From contig JAEWAH010000326.1 of assembly GCA_023391725.1 (NCBI GenBank), positions 1 through 5,542 on the forward strand: 5,542 bases of DNA. The letters are read 5' to 3'. Shown here piece after piece: positions 1 through 5,094 of this stretch (its first letter is position 1; every line of letters begins with the position of its first letter). The notes beneath the pieces were generated by a model. The model worked only from the letters and a program-made list of their open reading frames with translations. It had not been told where the DNA came from and searched no databases. The DNA is from Bacillota bacterium (GTDB lineage: Bacteria > Bacillota > Clostridia > Christensenellales > Aristaeellaceae). The position numbers and the translations under genes were made by a program.

Positions 1-702
1 GGCGATTATCTCGCCATAGTCGATCACGACGATGCGCTCACAAATGTTCATCACCAAGCTCATATCATGCTCGATGAGTAGTATGGAGATGGGGAATTTT
101 TTGCGGATTACATTGATGCAGGCCAGAAGCTCGGCGGTCTCCGTGGGGTTCATGCCCGCCGCCGGCTCATCCAGCAGCAGCATCCTGGCGCCCGTGGCCA
201 GAGCCCTGGCGATCTCCAGCTTGCGCTGCTGCCCATAGGGAAGGTTTTCCGCGTTCCAATCGGCCTTATCCTGAAGGTTGAAAACGGACAGCAGGTCCAT
301 GGCCTTTGTACGGATGTCCTCCTCCTCGCGCCAGTAGCCGCCTATGCGCAGAAAAGAACTGAACAAACCATACTTGAGGCGCCCGGTAAAGGAGATGAGC
401 ACGTTGTCCAGCACCGTCATCTTTTTGAACAGGCGGATATTCTGGAAAGTTCTTGCGATGCCGGAGGCCACGATCTCATGGGTCTTCTTGCCGTTCATCC
501 TCTGGCCGCACAGGTAAAAGGAGCCTTCCGTAGGCTTGTAAACACCGGTCAGAAGGTTGAAAACCGTCGTTTTGCCTGCGCCGTTAGGGCCGATGAGCCC
601 CACCAGCTCTCCCTCTTGGATCTCCAGGTTGAAATGGCTTACGGCCTTTAAGCCGCCAAAGGCGATGCCCAGGTCGGACGCTTTGAGAATGGTTTGCGCC
701 AT
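1..702 (-). CDS. livG: Branched-chain amino acid ABC transporter ATP-binding protein LivG (partial, 3' end outside window)
   Basis: ATP-hydrolysing subunit of a LIV-type amino-acid importer, acting on the cytoplasmic face with LivH/LivM and normally a second ATPase, LivF. I read 234 residues from ATG at 702 to the window edge with no stop. Visible ABC motifs: Walker A GPNGAGKTT (about residues 38-46), Q-loop glutamine in ARTFQNIRLF (Q87), signature LPYGQQRKLEIARAL (154-168; LPYG is a familiar variant of LSGGQ in this family), Walker B MLLLDEP with catalytic E179, and the H-loop histidine in LLIEHDM (H212). LivG proteins are about 255 residues, so roughly 20 C-terminal residues are missing, only because of the window edge. 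The start is fixed by AAAGGAGG at 713-720, ten bases upstream and inside the last codons of livM; the livM stop lies 3 bp before this ATG, so translation is probably coupled. LivF is the alternative, but the long insert between Q-loop and signature (about 105-150) is typical of LivG. Confidence 0.95.
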   Translation of the reverse strand, partial: MAQTILKASDLGIAFGGLKAVSHFNLEIQEGELVGLIGPNGAGKTTVFNLLTGVYKPTEGSFYLCGQRMNGKKTHEIVASGIARTFQNIRLFKKMTVLDNVLISFTGRLKYGLFSSFLRIGGYWREEEDIRTKAMDLLSVFNLQDKADWNAENLPYGQQRKLEIARALATGARMLLLDEPAAGMNPTETAELLACINVIRKKFPISILLIEHDMSLVMNICERIVVIDYGEIIA

Positions 703-705
703 CGC

Positions 706-1761
706 TTAAGCGCCTCCTTTCGTGGGGGCTTGCCCTATCCGGGAAAACACTGCTCCGGCCCTGCGCAATTCGCGCAGCAGGGAGAATTCGTAGTTACCGC
801 AGAGCCCGATGGGCCTGAAGATCATCACCAGGACCAGCACCACCGAATACACCAGCATCCGGTAGTCCGAAAATACGCGCAGCATCTCCGACAGAATAGA
901 CAGCGCGACAGCCGCGATCACCGAGCCCGTGAGGGAGCCCATGCCGCCCAGCACCACCATGATGACATACTCTGTGGATTTCCAGAAGGAGAAGTCAGCA
1001 GGGCTGATGGTGCCTATGCCCCTTGCTGCAAATATGGCCCCTCCCACTCCGGCAAAGAAAGCGGAAACGGTGAAGGTGAGCACTTTGTAGTAGGTGTTGT
1101 TGACGCCTACGCTGCCGGAGGCGATATCATCCTCACGGATGGCCATGATGGCCCGCCCATACTTAGAGCGCACAAAGGCAAACATCAGCCCCACGCAGAT
1201 CGCCACGATCCAGAACAGGATATACAAATTGTTCATCTTGGGGATGCCGATCAGCGGCTGCCCGGCCTGTCCCTGGTCAAACCCGTTGCTGCCGGCGAAT
1301 TTGAGGTTCTGGATCACCACGCGGATGATCTCGCCAAACCCCAGGGTAATAATGGCCAGATAGTCACCCCGGAGCCTGAGTGCAGGGATACCCACGAACA
1401 GGCCAAAGACGGCAGCCATCAGCGCACCGCAGATGAGGCCGATCAAGAACTGTAACAGCGGATCCATGGGCGCCATGGCCCCGGCTTTTACGGCGTTGGC
1501 AATGGCTTTGGTGACCAGGGCCGAGGTATAGGCGCCCACGGCCATAAAGCCCGCGTGCCCCAAGGCGATCTGCCCCAGGAAGCCCGTAGCCAAGTTTAAG
1601 GAGGTCACCATGACGATGACAAAGCAGCACTGCACCAGGATGCCCTTTTCATAATTGCCTAGCATCCCGGCATTGTCTGCCAAATAAAGAGCAAGGAAAA
1701 GCACGGCAAGGCCAATAACCGCCACCAGTAACCGTTTGAAGCTGTCCTTACGCCTTTGCAT
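706..1761 (-). CDS. livM: Branched-chain amino acid ABC transporter permease LivM
   Basis: One of the two membrane permeases of the LIV importer, expected to form a heterodimeric channel with LivH. From ATG at 1761 the protein is 351 residues, a normal LivM length. It opens with a short basic stretch (MQRRKDSFKR) and a hydrophobic helix at about 11-27, followed by family-typical segments: LNLATGFLGQIALGHAGFMA (56-74), GIPALRLRGDYLAIITLGFG (124-143), the cytoplasmic ATPase-contacting loop around GRAIMAIREDDIASGSVGVN (202-221), and VLGGMGSLTG (270-279). The frame stays open for 77 more codons upstream, but that stretch overlaps livH and is low-complexity, unlike LivM. The start at 1761 has AGGTGG (1768-1773) six bases upstream, overlapping the livH stop codon. 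It begins 10 bp after livH and ends 3 bp before livG. The C-terminal tail after about residue 317 is hydrophilic and probably cytoplasmic. Confidence 0.95.
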   Translation of the reverse strand: MQRRKDSFKRLLVAVIGLAVLFLALYLADNAGMLGNYEKGILVQCCFVIVMVTSLNLATGFLGQIALGHAGFMAVGAYTSALVTKAIANAVKAGAMAPMDPLLQFLIGLICGALMAAVFGLFVGIPALRLRGDYLAIITLGFGEIIRVVIQNLKFAGSNGFDQGQAGQPLIGIPKMNNLYILFWIVAICVGLMFAFVRSKYGRAIMAIREDDIASGSVGVNNTYYKVLTFTVSAFFAGVGGAIFAARGIGTISPADFSFWKSTEYVIMVVLGGMGSLTGSVIAAVALSILSEMLRVFSDYRMLVYSVVLVLVMIFRPIGLCGNYEFSLLRELRRAGAVFSRIGQAPTKGGA

Positions 1762-1771
1762 CGTGCCCCAC

Positions 1772-2695
1772 CTACACTTTCTCGCCGACATTCTTGCCCA
1801 GGATGCCGGCAGGCTTAACAAGAAGGACGATGATGAGGATGGCAAACACGATGGCGTCGGAAAAGGCCGAAGTAATGATCCCGCCGGTGAGGTTTTTGAT
1901 GTAAGCCTTGGATAAGCTCTCCACAAGACCGATGACGATGCCGCCCAGCATGGCCCCGGGGATAATCCCAATGCCGCCCAGCACCGCCGCAATGAATGCC
2001 TTCAGGCCCAGCATGGAGCCCATGACGTTGGTGACAGAGTTATACTGCACCACATACATCAGCGAAGCCACGCCGGCAAGCCCGGCGCCAATGGCAAAGG
2101 TAAGGGAGATGGTACGGTTCACGTTCACGCCCATCAGCGCCGCGGCTTCCTTGTCTTCAGACACCGCGCGCATGGCCTGGCCGCTCTTGGTATACTTTAC
2201 GAATAGGGTCAATGCCACCATCACGGCCACGCCGATGAGGATCGTAAGCAGGGTATTGCCGCTCACGCCAAACACGTCCGGAAACTTCATGATGGTGTTC
2301 TTCATTGTCTTGGGATTGGGGTTGAACAGCGTCTGAGCCAGGTTCTCCAGGAACAGGCTCATGGCGATGGCGGTGATCAAGGTGGACATTTTATTGCCCC
2401 GCTTGCGCACCGGACTGTAAGCCAGCTTTTCCACCAGCACGCCCACGATGGCGCAGGCGGCCACAGCAGCAATCACTGCCAGCCATGCCGGCATGCCTAG
2501 GGCGATCATCACCGGCACAGTAAAGATCAGAGCGTACCCGCCGACCATGATAAAATCACCGTGTGCAAAGTTGATCAGCCGGATGATCCCGTAGACCATG
2601 GTATAGCCCAGTGCCACCAACGCGTAGATGCTCCCTATCCTAAGGCCGTTGAGGATCTGCTGGATAAACAGCGTCAGCCCATTCATGCAAGGCAT
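1772..2695 (-). CDS. livH: Branched-chain amino acid ABC transporter permease LivH
   Basis: Second membrane permease of the LIV importer and presumed partner of LivM. At 307 residues it has the usual LivH length and its hallmark N-terminal pattern: QQILNGLRIGSIYALVALG (12-30), TMVYGIIRLINFAHGDFIMVG (32-52), then EKLAYSPVRKR (89-99). The cytoplasmic coupling loop that contacts the ATPases is around SGQAMRAVSEDKEAAALMGV (171-190), followed by VLGGIGIIPGAMLGG (238-252) and the C-terminal LLVKPAGILG (291-300). Most of the rest is hydrophobic, consistent with about eight membrane helices. Start choice is uncertain: ATG at 2695 has GAGG only three bases upstream, while ATG at 2686 (fourth codon, MNGLTLF) has AGGA eleven bases upstream and gives an N-terminus more like other LivH proteins. 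The longer start is given here. It follows a 165-bp structured gap after the binding-protein gene, unlike the tight packing of livH-livM-livG. Confidence 0.95.
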   Translation of the reverse strand: MPCMNGLTLFIQQILNGLRIGSIYALVALGYTMVYGIIRLINFAHGDFIMVGGYALIFTVPVMIALGMPAWLAVIAAVAACAIVGVLVEKLAYSPVRKRGNKMSTLITAIAMSLFLENLAQTLFNPNPKTMKNTIMKFPDVFGVSGNTLLTILIGVAVMVALTLFVKYTKSGQAMRAVSEDKEAAALMGVNVNRTISLTFAIGAGLAGVASLMYVVQYNSVTNVMGSMLGLKAFIAAVLGGIGIIPGAMLGGIVIGLVESLSKAYIKNLTGGIITSAFSDAIVFAILIIVLLVKPAGILGKNVGEKV

Positions 2696-2742
2696 CTTCC
2701 TCTCTAAAGACAGTATCCGAACGCAACGCTACACACAAACAG

Positions 2743-2751
2743 AGTATATCA
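2743..2751 (-). promoter_or_regulatory. Possible extended -10 promoter for livH-livM-livG
   Basis: On the minus strand the sequence reads TGATATACT, matching an extended -10 element (TGnTATAAT) at all but one position. It lies about 48 bases upstream of the livH start and just past the terminator-like hairpin, where an internal promoter would be useful. I see no convincing -35 hexamer at 16-18 bp; that position falls in the GC-rich hairpin arm. AT-rich sequence after a terminator produces such matches by chance, so this is tentative. Confidence 0.25.
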
Positions 2752-2760
2752 TAAAACAGA

Positions 2761-2796
2761 CAAAAGTGGGGCGGACTTTTGAGTCCGCCCCTTTTG
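2761..2796 (-). terminator. Intrinsic terminator-like hairpin after the binding-protein gene
   Basis: A perfect 10-bp GC-rich stem (arms 2768-2777 and 2782-2791, sequence GGGGCGGACT and its complement) closes a 4-base loop. Read in the gene direction it is followed by ACTTTTG and then TCTGTTTTA. Five further pairs (CAAAA/TTTTG, 2792-2796 with 2761-2765) can extend the stem past a 2-base bulge. The U-tract is interrupted, so termination is probably partial, which fits a position between the binding protein and its permeases. The element is nearly symmetric, with TTTT following on the other strand too, but no plus-strand gene needs it. Confidence 0.6.
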
Positions 2797-2860
2797 AAGG
2801 CGCAGGTTTCGTCCTTTGTTCCTGCCGCGCCTTAAGCGGTACTGCCGGGGTGGCAGCAGC

Positions 2861-4000
2861 TTAGATGCTCTTGTAGAACTTGGCCACGCCATCCACGAAC
2901 TCGATGAAAGCAACGGGCTTGATGGGGGTGCCGGTCTCATCCAGGGTGAAGGCGCCGGTAACGCCCACAAAGCTCATGCCCTTCATAGCGGTGACGATGG
3001 CAGCGGTGTCGTCGGTGCCGGCGGCGTTGATGGCCTGGGCCAGCATGTACACGCTGTCATAGGCCAAGGGAGCCAGGGCGTTGAGGCTTTCGGCGCCGAA
3101 CTTGTCGGTATAGGCCTTTACAAAGTTCTGAACCTTCTCGGAAGGATCATCGGGAGAGTAGTGGTTGACAAAGAAGCACTTGTTGTACAGGGTCTTGTCT
3201 TCCACCATGGTTCCGGTGGTGCCATCCCAGCCGTCGGCGCCGGCAAAGTACCCGGTGAAGCCCGCGGCGCGAGCCTGAGGCACGATGTAGGGGCCGATGG
3301 TGTCATAGTAATAGGGGGCAAAGATCAGCTCTGCGCCGGAGGCGGCGATGTTGGTGAGCTGGGTGGTGTAGTCGGTGTCGGCCACGCCGGAGGAGCTTTC
3401 GGTGGCGACAAGTTCCAGGCCCAGCTCTTCGCTGGCGGCCTTGAAGGACTCGTACAGGCCGGAGGAGTAAGCGTCGCCGGAAGCGTAGAGCACAGCGACT
3501 TTCTTCACGCCCAGGTCAACGGCCAGCTTCGCGGCGTTCAGCCCCTGGAAGGAATCCTTGTAGCAGGCGCGGAACACAGTGGGCTTATCGGGGCCGGTGA
3601 TGCTGTCGTTGGTGGCGGTAGCGGTCAAAAGAAGCATGTTCTGCTCGGTGGCCAAGGTGGCTAATCCAGCGGTTACGCCGGAGGTCACAGAGCCGATGAT
3701 GGCCTTGGCGCCGTCGCCCACCAGCTTGTTAAAGGCGTTGGCGCCTTCGGTGGAGTCGGCCTTGTCATCCATGTAGGCGATGGCTTCCAGAGGCCTGCCG
3801 CCCAGCACGCCGCCGGCAGCATTGATCTCTTCGATGGCCAGCTTGATGCCATTGGAAACGGCGATGCCGTAGGCGGCCAGGCTGCCAGTGTTAGGCGAGA
3901 TCACGCCAATCTGAACGGGCTTGGGAGCTTCGGCCAGGGCCGGCGCAGCGGCCAAAAGGACCAGCGTCAGGGCAACGATCACAGAAAGCAGTTTTTTCAT
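2861..4000 (-). CDS. livJ: Branched-chain amino acid ABC transporter substrate-binding protein (LivJ/LivK type)
   Basis: Extracytoplasmic receptor that binds the amino acid and delivers it to LivHM. The 379-residue protein has a signal peptide: MKK, a hydrophobic core (4-19), and a type I site APALA at 19-23 before E24. No cysteine occurs before residue 146, so there is no lipobox. The mature part starts KPVQIGVISPNTGSLAAYG (27-45), then EEINAAGGVLGGRPLE (57-72), GSVTSGVTAGLATLATEQ (103-120), LTATATNDS (125-133), and a second lobe with VKKVAVLYASGDAYSSGL (165-182) and YDSVYMLAQAINAAGT (314-329). This is the type I periplasmic-binding (Leu/Ile/Val receptor) fold at its usual length. The start is supported by GGGAGGT at 4009-4015, ending eight bases upstream. 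Adjacent livHMG makes a branched-chain amino-acid role likely, but the family also includes receptors for other amino acids, amides and aromatic compounds, so the exact ligand and the livJ symbol are by family and context. Confidence 0.9.
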   Translation of the reverse strand: MKKLLSVIVALTLVLLAAAPALAEAPKPVQIGVISPNTGSLAAYGIAVSNGIKLAIEEINAAGGVLGGRPLEAIAYMDDKADSTEGANAFNKLVGDGAKAIIGSVTSGVTAGLATLATEQNMLLLTATATNDSITGPDKPTVFRACYKDSFQGLNAAKLAVDLGVKKVAVLYASGDAYSSGLYESFKAASEELGLELVATESSSGVADTDYTTQLTNIAASGAELIFAPYYYDTIGPYIVPQARAAGFTGYFAGADGWDGTTGTMVEDKTLYNKCFFVNHYSPDDPSEKVQNFVKAYTDKFGAESLNALAPLAYDSVYMLAQAINAAGTDDTAAIVTAMKGMSFVGVTGAFTLDETGTPIKPVAFIEFVDGVAKFYKSI

Positions 4001-4008
4001 CCGATGAT

Positions 4009-4015
4009 ACCTCCC
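4009..4015 (-). promoter_or_regulatory. Ribosome binding site of the binding-protein gene
   Basis: The minus strand reads GGGAGGT, a strong match to the anti-Shine-Dalgarno complement, ending eight bases before the ATG at 4000. It sits downstream of, not inside, the predicted leader stem, so it should be accessible. It fixes the start used for the binding protein. Confidence 0.8.
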
Positions 4016-4049
4016 TCAAATTGGATCGCTGAGATGTGTTTTGCGCGGG

Positions 4050-4102
4050 AAGCAACAGAAGGGATGATTGAAAGACTGCCATCCTACCATACTCCGTTGC
4101 TT
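4050..4102 (-). promoter_or_regulatory. Stem-loop in the 5' leader of the liv transcript
   Basis: Within the roughly 104-nt leader, AAGCAAC (4096-4102), only a few bases from the predicted transcript start, can pair with GUUGCUU (4050-4056). Inside it GGAUGG (4079-4084) can pair with UCAUCC (4062-4067, one G-U pair). The result is a two-tier stem at the very 5' end. Such 5' stems often protect mRNA from decay, and could also respond to a protein or to translation. No match to a T-box, leucine riboswitch or other known class was recognised. Pairing is seen; function is inferred. Confidence 0.4.
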
Positions 4103-4110
4103 GTGGTGAC

Positions 4111-4139
4111 ATTATAGCGCGAGTGAATAGGTGTGTCAA
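4111..4139 (-). promoter_or_regulatory. Consensus sigma-70/sigma-A promoter of the liv operon
   Basis: The minus strand carries TTGACA at 4134-4139 and TATAAT at 4111-4116, separated by exactly 17 bp: a perfect match at both hexamers with ideal spacing. The predicted transcription start is near 4104, leaving about 104 nt of leader before the binding-protein ATG. No other promoter of this quality was seen in the window. It faces the binding-protein and livHMG genes and should be strong unless repressed. Confidence 0.88.
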
Positions 4140-4144
4140 TGGAT

Positions 4145-4180
4145 TTTGAATGCATATTTCTCCCTTCATGCATTTTCAAA
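4145..4180. repeat. Interrupted palindrome with paired ATGCAT sites upstream of the -35 element
   Basis: AATGCAT (4149-4155) and ATGCATT (4168-4174) form a 7-bp inverted repeat around a 12-bp centre. After a 2-base offset, four more pairs (TTTG at 4145-4148 with CAAA at 4177-4180) extend it. Each ATGCAT is itself palindromic and the two centres are 18 bp apart. The element ends 6 bp from the -35 hexamer and is centred near -58, a position typical of activator sites. It lacks a following U-tract, so it is not a convincing terminator. It is a candidate operator for an amino-acid-responsive regulator of unknown identity. Confidence 0.45.
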
Positions 4181-4322
4181 GGGCGTCTCTTTGCAAAAAA
4201 CGAAAAAAGTGCAATCTGTACACAGCTATTCCCCCGCAGGCAGCTTTAGTTCGTTAAATTGTATGCAATATCAACCCGGCCGGCCTCCATTTCCCAGGCT
4301 GATCCCATGCGAATATACAATG
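4181..4322. other. Non-coding stretch between the membrane-protein gene and the liv promoter
   Basis: No gene is supported here. Read in the gene direction it holds a GGCCGGCC palindrome (about 4278-4285), a widely spaced inverted repeat (ATTGTAT 4258-4264 with ATACAAT 4315-4321), and then two six-base T runs at 4203-4208 and 4195-4200. The T runs follow a weak possible hairpin (GUGU/GCAC, 4209-4223). This could be a poor intrinsic terminator for the pepT transcript. The same A/T tracts could instead bend DNA upstream of the liv promoter. No strong terminator is evident. Confidence 0.4.
4195..4223 (-). terminator. Weak candidate terminator of the pepT-membrane protein transcript
   Basis: On the minus strand a 4-bp stem (GUGU with GCAC, one G-U pair, 7-base loop) is directly followed by TTTTTT, CG and TTTTTT. 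The T tract is excellent but the stem is much weaker than in typical intrinsic terminators. It is listed because it lies 100 bases past the membrane-protein stop and no better candidate exists before the liv promoter. Confidence 0.25.
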
Positions 4323-5057
4323 CTACGTCCTGGCGCTTTCCTGGGCCGCGGGGCACTTTTTCAAAAGCACTTTTTCTACCCATCCCTTTTTGTATTTAAG
4401 GGACACATACCCGATCAGCGAAGTGAACAGAGCACCCGCAGCATCGGTGATCACATCCTGCATGGTATCCATAAGCGCCGCCCGGCCAATGAAATTTGTC
4501 CCATCCTCCGCCATGAACTTTTGCATGTTGAGCCCCAGCAGGCCATCCACGGAATACTCATAGATCTCCCAGAAGATACCCAGCGTCATGGAAAAGCAGA
4601 AGGCGAACATGGCGGTGAACAGCGGGCTCAAATACAATTCCACCCGGTCAGACTTGTTTAAGAGGCGCACGAAGGAAAAGGCCAGCGCCCCCAACATCCC
4701 GCCGGAAAAGCCGTGCAGGATCATGTCCCAATGGGGGATGCGGTAGTAGAAGCTCTGCACCTCGCCAAGATAGATAGCCGCGTACAAAAACAGAAGATAG
4801 AGGATCATCATGCCCGAAGGGATCTCAATGCGCCATTTTCTTGTAAGCCATCCAGGCAGCAGCATCGCCAGGATGCCCAGCAGGCATTGCACCAGCATGA
4901 GCACATAATCGCTTTTGAGCTTTTCGTAGCTCACACCTTCGGGCTGGGCCGGGGCCTTCACCAACTGCACCAGGATGTAACCGATGGACAATACCAGCGA
5001 CGCAAGCACAAACCCCGAAACATACTTACTCCATCTGGAGCGAGACTGCGTTGTCAT
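4323..5057 (-). CDS. Multi-pass membrane protein resembling the YjdF/DUF2238 family
   Basis: Function unknown. The 244-residue protein has about six hydrophobic segments (roughly 12-34, 50-68, 80-100, 111-131, 141-163, 203-221), a short basic N-terminus and a basic C-terminal tail. Polar residues sit in or beside membrane segments in a spaced pattern: PHWDMILHG (D111, H115), FWEIYEYSVD (E164, E167) and DTMQDVITDAAG (D197, D201, D205). This D/H...E..E...D...D arrangement resembles the uncharacterised YjdF/DUF2238 inner-membrane family, as I recall its conserved positions; the assignment is by motif only. The start at 5057 is supported by GGGAG (5064-5068), six bases upstream. It lies 37 bp after pepT with no clear terminator between, so it is probably co-transcribed, but nothing shows a functional link to peptide use. 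The clustered acidic and histidine residues could bind a metal or take part in catalysis within the membrane, which is inference. Confidence 0.85.
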   Translation of the reverse strand: MTTQSRSRWSKYVSGFVLASLVLSIGYILVQLVKAPAQPEGVSYEKLKSDYVLMLVQCLLGILAMLLPGWLTRKWRIEIPSGMMILYLLFLYAAIYLGEVQSFYYRIPHWDMILHGFSGGMLGALAFSFVRLLNKSDRVELYLSPLFTAMFAFCFSMTLGIFWEIYEYSVDGLLGLNMQKFMAEDGTNFIGRAALMDTMQDVITDAAGALFTSLIGYVSLKYKKGWVEKVLLKKCPAAQESART

Positions 5058-5063
5058 TCCATT

Positions 5064-5091
5064 CTCCCGCGCTTGGCGGGGGGTGCCCCCC
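5064..5091 (-). promoter_or_regulatory. Two overlapping, mutually exclusive hairpins before the membrane-protein gene
   Basis: In the gene direction the pepT stop is followed within three bases by GGGGGG (5086-5091), CA and CCCCCC (5078-5083), which can form a tight GC hairpin. The last Cs of that run also belong to CCCGC (5076-5080), which can instead pair with GCGGG (5066-5070) around a 5-base loop. The second arm runs into the ribosome binding site GGGAG (5064-5068), so this hairpin would partly hide it. The two folds share bases and cannot both form fully. This may tune translation of the membrane protein. Confidence 0.4.
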
Positions 5092-5094
5092 TTC

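Larger units (their letters stand above)
2696..2860 (-). promoter_or_regulatory. Structured livJ-livH intercistronic region with three stem-loops
   Basis: This 165-bp gap has no coding capacity I would support. Read in the gene direction it begins, directly after the binding-protein stop, with a small hairpin (CTGCC/GGCAG, 2842-2856, 5-base loop). A longer interrupted stem follows at 2797-2833 (AAGGCGC + AGG pairing with CCT + GCGCCTT, 3-base bulge, 14-base loop). The third is a terminator-like hairpin at 2761-2796 (separate entry). After the hairpins the sequence becomes AT-rich and contains TGATATACT (2743-2751). The arrangement suggests uneven expression of binding protein and permease, through partial termination, 3'-end stabilisation of the first cistron, or a second promoter. 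The pairings are read from the sequence; the function is inferred. Confidence 0.6.

Noticed and set aside
1..702. livG as a truncated pseudogene
   Set aside because: The frame is open to the window edge with all ABC motifs intact. The missing C-terminus is due to where the window ends.
694..1455. A 253-codon plus-strand reading frame opposite livM
   Set aside because: It is antisense to the conserved LivM, rich in His, Gln, Asp and Gly with no recognisable domain, and has no convincing ribosome binding site. GC-rich codon use on the minus strand explains it.
1762..1992. A 77-codon N-terminal extension of livM
   Set aside because: The extra residues overlap livH in another frame, are low-complexity and do not resemble LivM. 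The ATG at 1761 has a good ribosome binding site and gives the normal length.
2816..3664. A 282-codon plus-strand reading frame opposite the binding-protein gene
   Set aside because: The product is a Gly/Val/His-rich shadow of the GC-rich third codon positions of the binding-protein gene. It starts within the hairpin region and has no family resemblance.
4058..4093. Alternative tiny leader frame starting at the earlier ATG (second base set in GGAGTATG)
   Set aside because: The GGAG lies only one base from that ATG, too close for initiation, and its codons show no amino-acid bias relevant to the operon.
4001..4104. T-box or known amino-acid riboswitch in the liv leader
   Set aside because: The leader is only about 104 nt, the T-box core sequence is not present, and there is no terminator before livJ.
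4131..4661. A 176-codon plus-strand reading frame across the control region and the membrane-protein gene
   Set aside because: It runs antisense through the conserved membrane protein and the liv promoter, with no recognisable domain and no plus-strand promoter.
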